64,000 nt of DNA from Marinomonas rhodophyticola (GTDB lineage Bacteria; Pseudomonadota; Gammaproteobacteria; Pseudomonadales; Marinomonadaceae), in assembly GCF_026113935.1 (NCBI RefSeq), contig NZ_JAPEUL010000009.1:82501-146500 (forward strand), written 5' to 3'. The notes beneath the pieces were generated by a model. The model searched no databases, was not told where the DNA came from, and worked only from the letters and a program-made list of their open reading frames with translations. How positions within the stretch are numbered: position 1 is the stretch's first letter; every line of letters starts with the position of its first letter. A program made the translations under genes and the position numbers. Below, piece after piece: positions 39,809 through 50,107 of this stretch.

Positions 39809-41665
39809 ATGGACGTCGAATTAACAGAAATACTCGAGGCACTTTGCCAACACGCACCATTCAATGAGATTGCTGACGACCCACAGCTCAACGACATGGT
39901 TAAGGAAATCGAGATCCAGTATGTTCGTGCTGGTGAGTGGGTGATCGCTCCAAGTGCACTGAATAATACGCTTTTCTTTATCCGTAGTGGTGCCATAGAG
40001 GTGCTGAGTAAGGAAAATAAGTTAATTCGACGCATGAACGAAGGAGAGCTATTTGGCTACTTTTCTCTATTACGTGGTGGCAAATCATCGCAAGCCATGC
40101 GAACCATTGAAGACAGCTTGTTGTACCGCATCCCTGCCCGCTGGTTTATCAAACTATACGAAGAGAACGACAATTTTTCAGACTTCTTTGAATTGGCGCG
40201 CGAAGTGCGCCTACGTGTGGCAATGGATTCACAAAGCTCAGACGTGTCGTTAATGACGTGTCCCGTAGCCAGCCTGTTAAGACGCCCTCCTATTAGTACC
40301 GATATCCGTTCAAACATACGCATCGCAGCGCAAATTATGGCGGAGCATAGAGTGTCTAGTTTGCTCATCACGGAAAATGGTGAGCTTATCGGTATTGTGA
40401 CCGATCGAGATTTACGGACTCGTGCCGTTGCCCAAGGCCTTGCCTACGACACGCCGATTGCAGACATAATGACTCGTGACCCAATTGTCATGGACAGCGG
40501 TGATTATGCCGCTGAGGCCGTACTAAAAATGATGGAGCGTAATGTTCATCACATTCCAGTGGTGAAAAACGGTCGTCCTATCGGTGTCGTGAGCACTGGG
40601 GACATCATTCAAAAAGAAAGCCACGGTAGCATTTACCTCATCAGTGACATTTATAAGCAAACTAACATTGAAGGTTTAAAAAGTATTAGTCGCAAGATGA
40701 CCCATACCTTTACCCATCTGGTCGTAGCCGATGCCAATACGAAAATGATTGGTAACGCCATGTCGCACATAGGCACCGCCTTTGTGAAACGCTTGCTGCA
40801 ACTTGGCGAAGAAAAATTCGGCCCGCCGCCTGTGCCCTATTGCTTTATCGCGCTTGGCTCACAAGCGAGAGAAGAGCAAACCATAAAGACCGATCAAGAC
40901 AATGCGCTGATATTAAGCGATAAGTACGACAAACAGGTACACGGCGACTATTTCGAGGCACTAACAGATTGGGTCTGTCGGCACCTAGATGACTGTGGCT
41001 ACGACTTGTGCTCTGGCGACATCATGGCATCAAACCCACGCTGGCGTCAGCCGCTCAGTGTTTGGAAGGAAAACTTCAGTGAATGGATTCAAAGGCCCAA
41101 GGCTGAAGCACTATTACGTCTGTCTATCTTTTTTGATTTGCGTGGCGTCTATGGTGATAAAACGCTCGCCTTCCAACTCAATCAACACATACGCCGTGAA
41201 GCGCAACAGCACTCCGGTTTTTTAACCTTTATGGCTCGCAACGCCAATCAACGCAAGCCACCGCTAGGCTTCTTTAGACAGTTTGTTCTGGATGGTGAAG
41301 GCAAGCAATCCCGTACTTTTAACCTAAAAGAGAGAGGCATTGCGCCTATCATAGATATTGTCCGAGTACATGCCCTAGCCTGTGGCAGTGATAAGTTAAA
41401 CACGCTAGAACGTATCGAAGACATAGAGGCGGCAGGATTATTACCAGATGGTCGCGCCAAAGATCTTGCCTTGGCCTTAGAAATGATAGGTATGGTGCGC
41501 ATTCGACATCAAAAAGAGCAAATAGAAGCGGGTGAAGAACCTAATAATCACGTCAATCCTGAAAACTTGTCCTCCTTTGAAAAACGTCATCTACGAGATG
41601 CATTTCATATTGTTTCGCGCCAACAGGAATTTATTAAATTTCGCTACGCAGGAAAACGCAGCTAA
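39809..41665 (+). CDS. cNMP-binding / CBS-pair / DUF294 nucleotidyltransferase-like protein
   Basis: This 618-residue soluble protein has three parts. An N-terminal cyclic-nucleotide-binding-like domain (~15-130, VRAGEWVIAPSALNNTLFFIRSG) leads to a CBS pair (~160-285, with LLITENGELIGIVTDRDL and HIPVVKNGRPIGVVSTGDI), then a GlnD-like nucleotidyltransferase domain with ALGSQAREEQTIKTDQDNAL (~350-370) and a helical C-terminal domain. In other proteobacteria such proteins stand near a DnaQ-like exonuclease, as here; the stop and the next ATG share one base (TAATG). The biochemical role is not established; a ligand-responsive regulator is a fair guess. Confidence 0.88.
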   Translation: MDVELTEILEALCQHAPFNEIADDPQLNDMVKEIEIQYVRAGEWVIAPSALNNTLFFIRSGAIEVLSKENKLIRRMNEGELFGYFSLLRGGKSSQAMRTIEDSLLYRIPARWFIKLYEENDNFSDFFELAREVRLRVAMDSQSSDVSLMTCPVASLLRRPPISTDIRSNIRIAAQIMAEHRVSSLLITENGELIGIVTDRDLRTRAVAQGLAYDTPIADIMTRDPIVMDSGDYAAEAVLKMMERNVHHIPVVKNGRPIGVVSTGDIIQKESHGSIYLISDIYKQTNIEGLKSISRKMTHTFTHLVVADANTKMIGNAMSHIGTAFVKRLLQLGEEKFGPPPVPYCFIALGSQAREEQTIKTDQDNALILSDKYDKQVHGDYFEALTDWVCRHLDDCGYDLCSGDIMASNPRWRQPLSVWKENFSEWIQRPKAEALLRLSIFFDLRGVYGDKTLAFQLNQHIRREAQQHSGFLTFMARNANQRKPPLGFFRQFVLDGEGKQSRTFNLKERGIAPIIDIVRVHALACGSDKLNTLERIEDIEAAGLLPDGRAKDLALALEMIGMVRIRHQKEQIEAGEEPNNHVNPENLSSFEKRHLRDAFHIVSRQQEFIKFRYAGKRS

Positions 41666-42381
41666 TGGCCAGACCCTTATTCAAAAACAAACCCAAAAAG
41701 GACATTCAAGACTGGCAAGCCATGTTTGCCCAATGGGCAGAAGAAGCGCCAGAAGGAGCACTGAAACGTTACTATCAGGCGGGGATGATTACACCACAAA
41801 CCTCATTGCAAAATACGCCATTACTGGCCTTAGATTTGGAAACAACAGGACTAGATCCGAGCCAAGATGAGATCATCAGTCTTGGCTTGATTCCGCTGAG
41901 CGACAAAATCATTCGTTGCCAAGGTGCCCAGTATTGGATGGCAAAACCTGAGCGAGCGTTAAATGCAGAATCCGTCACTATTCACGAAATCACTCATTCC
42001 GAATTGGCGGAAGCACCGCCACTTGAAGCGATTTTAGACCAGATTTTAGCCGCACTAACAGGCCAAGTAATCGTTGTTCATTGCGTGGCGATTGAGCGTC
42101 AGTTTCTACTAGAAGCCTCGATGAAAATCTACGGCTTCCCATTGTATTTTCCCGTACTGGATACCATGGATATTGAGCGCCACATTATTTACAAGCCATG
42201 GTGGAAGCGCTTTGGCAGACAACCTTCGTTGCGCTTAGACGCTTGTCGTCAGCGCTATAAATTACCTCGCTATAAAGCACATCATGCACTCACTGATGCC
42301 TTATCATCGGCGGAATTACTACAAGCACAAATTGCCCATCACATGGACCCAACAGCCGATATCGCCAATTATTGGCTGTGA
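41665..42381 (+). CDS. DnaQ-like 3'-5' exonuclease
   Basis: The 238-residue protein has a DEDDh exonuclease core: ALDLETTGLDP (Exo I, D57 and E59), VVHCVAIERQFL (Exo II region) and HHALTDALSSAEL (Exo III, with His and Asp). The N-terminal ~50 residues are a short basic extension. It is similar to the epsilon proofreading fold but lacks the polymerase III epsilon tail, so it is probably a separate exonuclease. Translational coupling to the CBS/DUF294 gene suggests a shared function. Confidence 0.88.
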   Translation: MARPLFKNKPKKDIQDWQAMFAQWAEEAPEGALKRYYQAGMITPQTSLQNTPLLALDLETTGLDPSQDEIISLGLIPLSDKIIRCQGAQYWMAKPERALNAESVTIHEITHSELAEAPPLEAILDQILAALTGQVIVVHCVAIERQFLLEASMKIYGFPLYFPVLDTMDIERHIIYKPWWKRFGRQPSLRLDACRQRYKLPRYKAHHALTDALSSAELLQAQIAHHMDPTADIANYWL

Positions 42382-42404
42382 TAATGACCATTTGTAGATA
42401 ACAA

Positions 42405-43511
42405 TCACGCCAAAACAGAATGAGAGTGTTCCGTGTTAATGTACTTGGACTCAGAAATAGCAGGGCAACTTTCACGAACCACAAGTTCCGTTTCTAATAC
42501 CACATCTTTCGCTTCCCTAAGACCTAGAAAAACCTCGGCGGCAACACGGCCTTTTTCAACCGTTTGCTGGTGAATGGTCGTGATCGAAGGATGAATATTT
42601 CCACCCTCTGCAATGCCATCAAACCCCACTACTTGCAGATCCTCCGGCACACGTAACCCCATATGCAACGCGGCTTGTACAGCAGCAATCGCAATACAAT
42701 CACTCATACAAAGCAATAACTGAGGGCGCTTGGCCATGGTTAACGCTTCACGCGCCGCCTGGTAAGCCAGCTTATGATTGTTCTCAGGGATATTCCAAAT
42801 ATGTTCCGATGCAACCGATAACTGATGTTCTTCTAGCGCTTGAAAATAACCATACAACCGCTGAATGGAAATAGATGCCGCACGATCGAACAGCTCATCT
42901 TCACGTATCCGGCACACACGATCGGTCGCCAACAAACTCAAGCCCAAAATCGCCACCGCGTCTGGCTTGTGCTGCAAGGCGTGACAGGCTATTCGGTAAG
43001 CACCACTGTGATTTTCTATATTGACCGAGGTGGTACCTGGAATAAAACTGTCCACCGTGATGATGTTCTTATTCGGCATCAACCAAGGCGCATTAATGCA
43101 TTGCTGAGGCTTATGACCATAGACGATAAAACCATCCACCATAGACGATTGCATACGACTCTGCGCGTCCTGCTCGACTTGATCAGATGACAATAACAAC
43201 ATGTTGTATTCGTTGGCTTCAAATACCTCTGCCATACCTTTTAAGAATTGATTGGCAACAGGATCCGTTAAACTGTAACTAAGATCATCAGATAACACGA
43301 TACCAACAATCCCAGTGCGACCGGTTCGTAAACTTCGAGCAGCAGCATTCGGGCCAAAGTAGCCCATTTTTTCGCATTCACTCAGAATATTTTCACGTAG
43401 AGTCGCCGACAATTGATCGGGACGATTAAAGGCGTTTGAAATGGTTGCTGTGGATACTGCTAACCGCTCAGCCACATCTTTTAAAGTCAGTTTTTTTATG
43501 TTTTTTGTCAT
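42405..43511 (-). CDS. LacI-family transcriptional regulator of the alpha-glucoside cluster
   Basis: The 368-residue repressor has an N-terminal helix-turn-helix (LTLKDVAERLAVSTATISNAFNRPD region, residues ~8-32) and a sugar-binding periplasmic-type domain with GFIVYGHKP and VVGFDGIAEGGNIHPSITTI. I place the start at 43511 (MTKNIKKLTLK), where the HTH begins; an upstream start at 43559 would add 16 residues. It follows aglA on the same strand. A palindrome CAAACCGGTTTG 67 bases before its ATG fits a LacI-type operator, so it likely controls its own promoter. Counterpart of aglR by position; inducer not known. Confidence 0.87.
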   Translation of the reverse strand: MTKNIKKLTLKDVAERLAVSTATISNAFNRPDQLSATLRENILSECEKMGYFGPNAAARSLRTGRTGIVGIVLSDDLSYSLTDPVANQFLKGMAEVFEANEYNMLLLSSDQVEQDAQSRMQSSMVDGFIVYGHKPQQCINAPWLMPNKNIITVDSFIPGTTSVNIENHSGAYRIACHALQHKPDAVAILGLSLLATDRVCRIREDELFDRAASISIQRLYGYFQALEEHQLSVASEHIWNIPENNHKLAYQAAREALTMAKRPQLLLCMSDCIAIAAVQAALHMGLRVPEDLQVVGFDGIAEGGNIHPSITTIHQQTVEKGRVAAEVFLGLREAKDVVLETELVVRESCPAISESKYINTEHSHSVLA

Positions 43512-43577
43512 ACTAACCACTCGTAACCACGCTTCACAAAAAAGAGCTTTGACAAACAAACCGATTTACGTAAAACG

Positions 43578-43589
43578 CAAACCGGTTTG
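43578..43589. promoter_or_regulatory. Candidate LacI-family operator
   Basis: CAAACCGGTTTG is a perfect 12-base palindrome with the central CG that is the hallmark of LacI-family operators. It lies between aglA and the regulator gene, 67 bases before the regulator ATG. I found no second exact copy upstream of aglE. Confidence 0.6.
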
Positions 43590-43624
43590 TTAACAACAAT
43601 GCTCAATACATTGCGCAATAACGC

Positions 43625-45242
43625 TTAAGACAGCTTAGCGTAAAACGCTTGATAAGCCGGTAAAGTCAATGTTTGTCCATCTAACGTAGACGTAAAACCA
43701 TGCCCGTCCACTTCAACCAAGCCACTGTTTACAGTAGCCTGCTGAGTATCACTCGTCATGTTTAGTACTACGAGCAAGCGATTACCTTGATATTCACGTA
43801 CCAAACCAATTAATTGCGCATTACCTACATCCAGCTGAGACAACTCACCGTTAACCAAAACTGGCTGCTGCTGACGCCAATGGATCAACTGACGCACCTT
43901 ATGCAACAAAGCCTCCGGATTGGCTTCCTGCTGCGCCACACTCAATGGCAAATGATTTGCATCAACGGGCAACCAAGGTTCTACCGTTGAAAATCCACCT
44001 TGCTCCGAATCATCCCACACCATTGGCGTACGACAACCATCACGGCCTTTAAACACCGGCCATAGTGGAATGCCATAAGGATCTTGAATACGCTCAAACG
44101 GCACCTCGGCTTCAGGTAACCCCAGTTCTTCACCTTGATACAAACACACACTGCCACGTAAGGACAGAATCAGCGCCAAAGCAACTAGCGGGTAAGCTTC
44201 TGGATCTTCGTCAGCTCCCCAACGTGTGCGCGAGCGAACGACATCGTGATTCGACAATGCCCAGCACGGCCAACCATCACCGACAATTTCTTGCATATTT
44301 TTTAGTACGTCACGGATATATTCCGGTGTATGTGGTTTATTCAAAAAATCAAAGGTGTAGGCCATGTGCAGCTTATCGCCGCCAGAAGTGTATTCCGCCA
44401 TGCGTTTCAGTGGGAAATCATCACCAATTTCACCTACCGTTGTACTGCCTGGAAACTCATCCATCATCGCACGCATGTCTTTCAAGAAATCTAAGTTTTC
44501 CGGACGGCTCAAATCATAGACATGACGCTGATATGTATAAGGGTTATCGTGTGGTGCGCCCATCGTTTTTGGCTCACCCGCTGGCACAGGTGGGTTGTCT
44601 TCCAAACCTTCGCTATGGAAATAGAAGTTCACCGTATCCAAGCGGAAACCATCCACACCAAGCTCTAACCAGAAACGCATATTATCTAGGTGCGCCTGAC
44701 GAACATCTGGATTATGGAAATTAAAGTCCGGCTGAGACTCTAAAAAGTTATGTAAATAATACTGCAAACGACGGCTATCCCATTTCCACGCGCTGCCGCC
44801 GAAGATGGATAACCAGTTATTTGGTGGCGAGCCATCTGGTTTTGGATCCGCCCATACATACCAATCGGCTTTAGGGTTGGTTTTATCTTGACGACTCTCT
44901 TCAAACCAAGGGTGTACATCGGCTGAGTGACTGATCACCTGATCAATCATGACTTTTAAGCCCAATTCATGAAGCCCGATCGATCAGAGTTTTAAAATCT
45001 GCCAACGAGCCAAACATCGGATCGATATCACGATAGTCCGATACATCGTAACCAAAGTCTTTCATTGGCGAAGTAAAGATAGGCGAAAGCCAAATAGCAT
45101 CCACACCAAGTGAAGCGACGTAATCTAACTTACTGGTAATACCAGCCAAGTCACCCACGCCATCACCATTTGCATCCATAAAACTACGTGGGTAAATTTG
45201 ATAAATAATCCCACCTTTCCACCAGTTCAGATTGGTTGTCAT
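43625..45242 (-). CDS. aglA: Alpha-glucosidase, GH13 family (one frameshift)
   Basis: This cytoplasmic enzyme hydrolyses imported alpha-glucosides such as sucrose, maltose or trehalose. The GH13 regions are present: [41 protein letters not shown] (nucleophile Asp), TVGEIGD (acid/base Glu) and [11 protein letters not shown] (third carboxylate). An extra base at 44972-44973 breaks the frame after LIDRA; removing it gives [10 protein letters not shown] and a product of about 539 residues. The start is the ATG at 45242 ([11 protein letters not shown]), with GGAGAG just upstream; the frame also has a TTG at 45254. It follows the ATPase gene of the same operon. Substrate preference cannot be told here. 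Confidence 0.9.
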
Positions 45243-45311
45243 CAGACTCTCCAAAAAAGATAAAACATGGGACAGTGCTTAACACCACCCCAATGAGAAA
45301 TAACGGACAAC

Positions 45312-46407
45312 TTAACGAGTATACGATTGCTCGTTTTCATCAAATAAATGCATTTTTTCAGGTAAAGCAGACAAATGAACCTTATCACCACGCTGAGTTT
45401 TTAAGGTGCCCGCTTGTTTGGCGATAATCATGTCATCACACCCAGGTACTTTGACATACAACAAGGTCGCCTCCCCTAGAGACTCCACAAATGACACATC
45501 ACCCGACAAGAAAGCCTGTTCTTGCGTATCAACCACCACCATGTCTTCTGGACGAATCCCAAAGAAAGCCGGCTTAGACTGCTCTGCGGAGTCGGTTTTA
45601 ATAGGTGTATCAACCATCACCGAAGAAGACAAAGCAACACGAGTCTGTTCGCCTGCTTTTTCAATTCGACAAGGCACAATATTCATCGCAGGCGAACCAA
45701 TAAACTTCGCCACAAAGACATTTGCAGGATGCTCATACAATTCTAATGGCGAGCCCCACTTGCTCAATATTACCAGCGGATAACAAAACAATTCGATCCG
45801 CTAATGTCATGGCTTCCACCTGATCGTGGGTCACATAAATCATGGTTGAATTCGGCATACTGTCTTTTAAATTGGCAATCTCCATTCGAGTCGCCACACG
45901 CAACGCCGCATCCAGATTAGACAAAGGCTCATCAAACAAAAACACCTTCGGACGACGCACAATCGCACGGCCAATCGCCACACGCTGACGCTGACCACCA
46001 GAAAGGGCTTTAGGCAAACGATCCAAATACGGTGTTAGCTGTAACATATCCGCTGCCTTGCGTACTTGTTGATCAATATCGGCTTTGCTCACCTTTGCGA
46101 TTTGCAAACTAAACGCCATATTGTCGTATACGGACATATGCGGATACAAAGCGTAACTCTGGAACACCATCGCAATACCACGTAAAGCGGGTGGGATGTC
46201 ATTCACCACCTGACCATCGATCTCCAAAGTACCAGACGAAATTTCTTCCAGTCCCGAAATCATCCGTAGCAAAGTAGACTTGCCACAGCCAGATGGACCA
46301 ACAAACACAATAAACTCGCCTTGCTTGATGTCCAAGTTAATATCTTTTAGAACTTCTACTTTGTTTGAGTAGATCTTTTTAACATGGGTTAACTTTACAT
46401 CTGCCAT
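45312..46407 (-). CDS. aglK: Sugar ABC transporter ATP-binding protein (MalK/AglK type, one frameshift)
   Basis: This is the ATPase of the alpha-glucoside importer. It has Walker [10 protein letters not shown], signature [14 protein letters not shown], Walker [12 protein letters not shown], the switch His in THDQVEA and a C-terminal TOBE regulatory domain ([13 protein letters not shown]). An extra base in the C4 tract 45754-45757 breaks the frame before the TOBE part; removing one base gives [20 protein letters not shown]. The joined protein has about 365 residues, normal for MalK-type subunits. It lies between aglG and aglA. Confidence 0.9.
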
Positions 46408-46483
46408 GATTCAATTGCCTCAATTTAAATACTGACCTTAAGTAGGGAGCCAGCTCAACCCACTCGTATAGGTATAAGTAATG

Positions 46484-47623
46484 TTATTTCACAGAGCTCG
46501 CTAGCAGGCCGCGTACCAAGTAACGCTGCAAACTAAAGAAGACACACAAAGGAACAATAATGGTGATAAAGGCGGACGCTGTCAGAATTTCCCAGTTACC
46601 ACCTCGAGAACCCAATAGTTCACGCAGCTGCCCCGTTAACACCAAATGTTCTTCATTGTTGCCAAGAAATACCATAGCGATCAACAAGTCATTCCATACC
46701 CAAAGGAATTGGAAAATGGCAAATGACGCCAAAGCAGGGAAAGACAAAGGCAAGATGATTTTACGGAAAATATCAAAGTCTGAGGCACCGTCAACACGAG
46801 CTGACTCAATAATTTCGCCCGGTAATCCCGCAATATAATTACGTAATAAATAAATCGCCAAAGGCAAACCGAAGCCCGTATGAGCCAGCCAGATGCCCAC
46901 GTAAGTTTTTGACTCCACACCAAAAAACTCACCAATCAGGTTGTAGCTTTTTAACAATGGAATCAAGGACATTTGTAGCGGTACAACCAACAAACCAACC
47001 ACTGCCGCAACCAATAAAGCCCGACCAGGAAATCTCATCCACGCCAAAGCATAAGCCGCAAACGCTGCCACCAAAATAGGAATAATGGTTGCCGGTATGG
47101 TCACGGTTAAAGAATTGATAAAAGACTTACCTAAACCTTCTGTACTCAACACTTCACGGTAATTATCCAAGGTAAAGCGGGGTGGAATTTCTGCCGTATA
47201 AAAAATCCGCTGACTGCGCCCTTGCCATGGCGTTGGAGAAGAAAACACATAGTCACCATTCTCCATCACCTGCAATGTTTGGCCTTTTCTAAGGTCTGCA
47301 ACCGTACCAGCGTCAAATGCTTCAGGTTCCAAAGAACTAAAACCAAACTTAGTCACAGAGCCAGAAGCTCCCTCCAAAATATTACCGCGAATAACAAACT
47401 GATCCCCTTCTTGGACCTGTGTTTTAGGATCGTTTGCTCGAGCAATAATCAGCTGTTCTGACGTTGACAACGCTGTCCACCAGCCAGATACAGATAACTG
47501 ATCCTTGTCTCGAATAGAGGAAATAAACAAACCAGCTGTTGGAATGGTCCAAATCACCACTAAAAACAACACAGTGGCATGAACCAAATAAGTCAATGGC
47601 GACCGTTTCGAGGATGCAATCAT
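46484..47623 (-). CDS. aglG: Alpha-glucoside ABC transporter permease AglG
   Basis: This inner-membrane permease has six predicted helices and the EAA loop ESARVDGASDFDIFRKIILP that contacts the ATPase. Between the first and second helices is a long periplasmic insert (~90 residues, from SIRDKDQLSVSG to RFTLDNY), a trait of AglG-type subunits compared with MalG. At about 379 residues it is longer than MalG for this reason. The start at 47623 (MIASSKRSPLTYL) has GGAGGGG upstream. It follows aglF by one base. Confidence 0.92.
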   Translation of the reverse strand: MIASSKRSPLTYLVHATVLFLVVIWTIPTAGLFISSIRDKDQLSVSGWWTALSTSEQLIIARANDPKTQVQEGDQFVIRGNILEGASGSVTKFGFSSLEPEAFDAGTVADLRKGQTLQVMENGDYVFSSPTPWQGRSQRIFYTAEIPPRFTLDNYREVLSTEGLGKSFINSLTVTIPATIIPILVAAFAAYALAWMRFPGRALLVAAVVGLLVVPLQMSLIPLLKSYNLIGEFFGVESKTYVGIWLAHTGFGLPLAIYLLRNYIAGLPGEIIESARVDGASDFDIFRKIILPLSFPALASFAIFQFLWVWNDLLIAMVFLGNNEEHLVLTGQLRELLGSRGGNWEILTASAFITIIVPLCVFFSLQRYLVRGLLASSVK

Positions 47624-47624
47624 A

Positions 47625-48634
47625 TTAGCGCCCCTCCATTTCTGCGTTTGCACGCTTAATATTCCACACCATAATTGGAATCACCAACACCATAATCACT
47701 ATCGCGATAACCGCGCCACGACCAAAATCACCGCCACCACGGAACATCCAATCAAACATCTGATTGGCTAATACTTGCGTATCCCATTGGCCATTCGTCA
47801 TCGCCAAAACAATATCAAAGACTTTCAACACCAGTATGGTGATCGTCGTCCATACTACCGCAATGGTTCCCCAAATTTGTGGCACCATAATTTTAAAGAA
47901 AATTTGTAAACCATTTGCCCCATCGAGTACCGCCGCCTCAATAGTTTCATCGGGAATGCCACGTAATGCAGCAGATAAAATCACCATAGCAAATCCCGTT
48001 TGGATCCAGACCAAAATGATCATCAAAAAGAAATTATTCCAGAAAGGAATAGTGATCCAGTTTTGCGGTTCACCCCCAAAGAACACCACAACGGCATTTA
48101 ACAAACCAATTTGTGCATCGCCGCCGCTGCGGTAATCATAAATAAACTTCCAAATCACCGAGGCACCAATAAAGGAAATTGCCATCGGCATAAAGATAAG
48201 ACTTTTAGCAATATTGCCCCACCAAATACGATCCGTCATGGTGGCAATAATCAAACCAAAAAAGGTCGCAGCGGTCGGCACAACGATCAGCCACAACATG
48301 TTATTTCGGAAGGATTCGAAAAACTCATCACTACCAAATAACCACGTGTAATTGGACAGGCCGACAAATTCTTCACCACTACGGTCGAAAAAAGACAAAC
48401 GAATAGAGTCGATCACCGGTAAAAAAGATAAAACGTCAGCAATAACACGGCAGGGCCGAGAAACAACCAAGGACGAATACTGTTAGCAATGCGTAGGTTA
48501 CTAGCGACTTGTTGTGCAGGGCGATTTTTCGTCGGGAAAATCTTGTCTAGAAGAATGTTGGAGCCATAAAAGTAGACAGCACATCCCAATACACCCAATA
48601 TCATGGTCACTAACGCGGAAGCGAGCTGGGCCAT
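47625..48634 (-). CDS. aglF: Alpha-glucoside ABC transporter permease AglF (one frameshift)
   Basis: This is the MalF-like membrane subunit of the importer. It has helices starting with LVTMILGVLGCAVYFYG near the N-terminus and the EAA loop EAAVLDGANGLQIFFKIMVP. The frame breaks at the A6 tract 48421-48426, where one base seems missing; adding it gives TFYLFLPVIDSIRLSFFD and a product of about 336 residues. The ATG at 48634 (MAQLASALV) has GGAG upstream. It follows aglE after a hairpin and overlaps neither neighbour. Confidence 0.9.
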
Positions 48635-48710
48635 AGAATCTCCAAAAATACATACAGCACATGAGATAACTCATTAGGTTACTCATATTTATTTGGCAAC
48701 AAAGGACGAA

Positions 48711-48740
48711 AACCCCTAAGCACACACTGGCTTAGGGGTT
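48711..48740 (-). terminator. Intercistronic hairpin between aglE and aglF
   Basis: AACCCCTAAGC pairs with GCTTAGGGGTT around an eight-base loop in the minus-strand transcript, followed by a weak T run (TTTCG). It is placed just after the binding-protein gene and likely raises its expression over the rest of the operon by stabilising or partly stopping the mRNA. Confidence 0.7.
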
Positions 48741-48751
48741 CTATAGAAGTA

Positions 48752-50107
48752 TTACTTCAAAGCATCCCATGTTTTTTGAATGTCACGAGCCACTTCTTTG
48801 GCATCTTTACCGCCGGTGTAGTCCACCATGCCAGTCCAGAACGAGCCCGCGCCGATTTTGCCTGGCATCAAATCAGACCCATCAAATCGGAAAGTGGTAG
48901 CATAGCGTAAAATTTCGCCTTGCTTCTTCGCGGCTTCACTTGAATACAGTTCAGGATTAGCACCTAAATGTGCCGATAAGAAACCCGTTTGTGCCATCCA
49001 CAGCTCATGAGCAATCGGTGAGCGAATGAAATCAATAAAGGCACGCGCCCCTTTCGAATCATTGGTAATACTCATCAAAGTCCCCGCACCTAAGACTGGA
49101 TTACCCAAATCTTTGGACGCATACGATGGGAAGTAGAAGAAATCTGCGTCTAAACCAAGCTTAGTACCTTCAGGGAAGAAAGCCGGAATAAATGACGCTT
49201 GACGATGCAAATAACACTTAGGAGGAGACTGGAATAAACCTTTTGGGCTATCACGGAAATCCGTCGACGATACGGCACCCGCACCACCATCAACAAACTT
49301 ATCATTGCGCGCGAACCAGCCAAACTCTTCAATCGCACCCACAATACGTGGGTCATCAAACTTAATGTCGTTAGTTACCCAACCATCATAGACAGACGCT
49401 GGCTGAGTACGGAGCAATAGATCTTCTACCCAATCCGTCGCAGGCCAACCTGTTGCCGCACCAGAACCTAAACCAATACACCATGGCGTACCGCCATCAG
49501 CAACGATCTGTTCGGTTAGCGCTTTTAGGTCTTCCATGGTTTCAGGGACCTCATAACCTGCATCGGCAAAGTTATCTGGCGAATACCAAACCAAAGATTT
49601 CAAATCAGCGCGATAGAAAACACCATAGAAATCGTCTTGTCCTTTCTGGTTTTTAAATGTCGCAAGATCAACCCAAGACTGACCTGCCGCATAGTCTTTT
49701 ACTACGGCATTTTTGACAGTATCGCTAAGCGGACTAATAAAGCCTTTTGCCGCCAAGTCTGCTGCCAAACCAGGTTGTGGAAAAACAGAAATATTAGGCG
49801 CACTACCAGCTTGGGCATCGATCACTATTTGCTGTTCAAAAGAATCTGAACCAGCATAGTTCACTTTTGCACCAGTGGCTTTTTCAAAGTAGGCAATTAC
49901 ACGTTCGAAATTGGTTTTCTCGTCTCCCATCCAAGGACCGAAGACAGAAACAGTTTCACCAGACAAGTTAACGGATTTTAAAGCATCATAGCTGCTCCAA
50001 CTAAAACGAGCGTCTTCACCTGGTGCAAATAAAAGGTCAGCTGCGTGCACAGCGTTTGTGGATAGTGTCAGGGCGACCGCCACAGACAATAGAGATTTTT
50101 TCATCAT
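48752..50107 (-). CDS. aglE: Alpha-glucoside ABC transporter substrate-binding protein AglE
   Basis: This 451-residue periplasmic protein has a signal peptide (MMKKSLLSVAVALTLSTNAV, cleavage after HA-A) and the AglE/MalE-type fold with TVSVFGPWMGDEKTNFERVI, ATGAKVNYAGSDSFEQQI and GAGTLMSITNDSKGARAF. Two ATGs stand in line at the start (50107 and 50104); GGAGC is just upstream and either could be used. It is first in the agl operon, with a 465-base spacer upstream. The family takes up sucrose, maltose, trehalose and similar sugars. Confidence 0.92.
   Translation of the reverse strand: MMKKSLLSVAVALTLSTNAVHAADLLFAPGEDARFSWSSYDALKSVNLSGETVSVFGPWMGDEKTNFERVIAYFEKATGAKVNYAGSDSFEQQIVIDAQAGSAPNISVFPQPGLAADLAAKGFISPLSDTVKNAVVKDYAAGQSWVDLATFKNQKGQDDFYGVFYRADLKSLVWYSPDNFADAGYEVPETMEDLKALTEQIVADGGTPWCIGLGSGAATGWPATDWVEDLLLRTQPASVYDGWVTNDIKFDDPRIVGAIEEFGWFARNDKFVDGGAGAVSSTDFRDSPKGLFQSPPKCYLHRQASFIPAFFPEGTKLGLDADFFYFPSYASKDLGNPVLGAGTLMSITNDSKGARAFIDFIRSPIAHELWMAQTGFLSAHLGANPELYSSEAAKKQGEILRYATTFRFDGSDLMPGKIGAGSFWTGMVDYTGGKDAKEVARDIQKTWDALK

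Noticed and set aside
44065-44724. Long plus-strand open frame of 219 codons
   Set aside because: It is antisense to the conserved aglA gene, has no ribosome binding site, and its protein shows no recognisable features.
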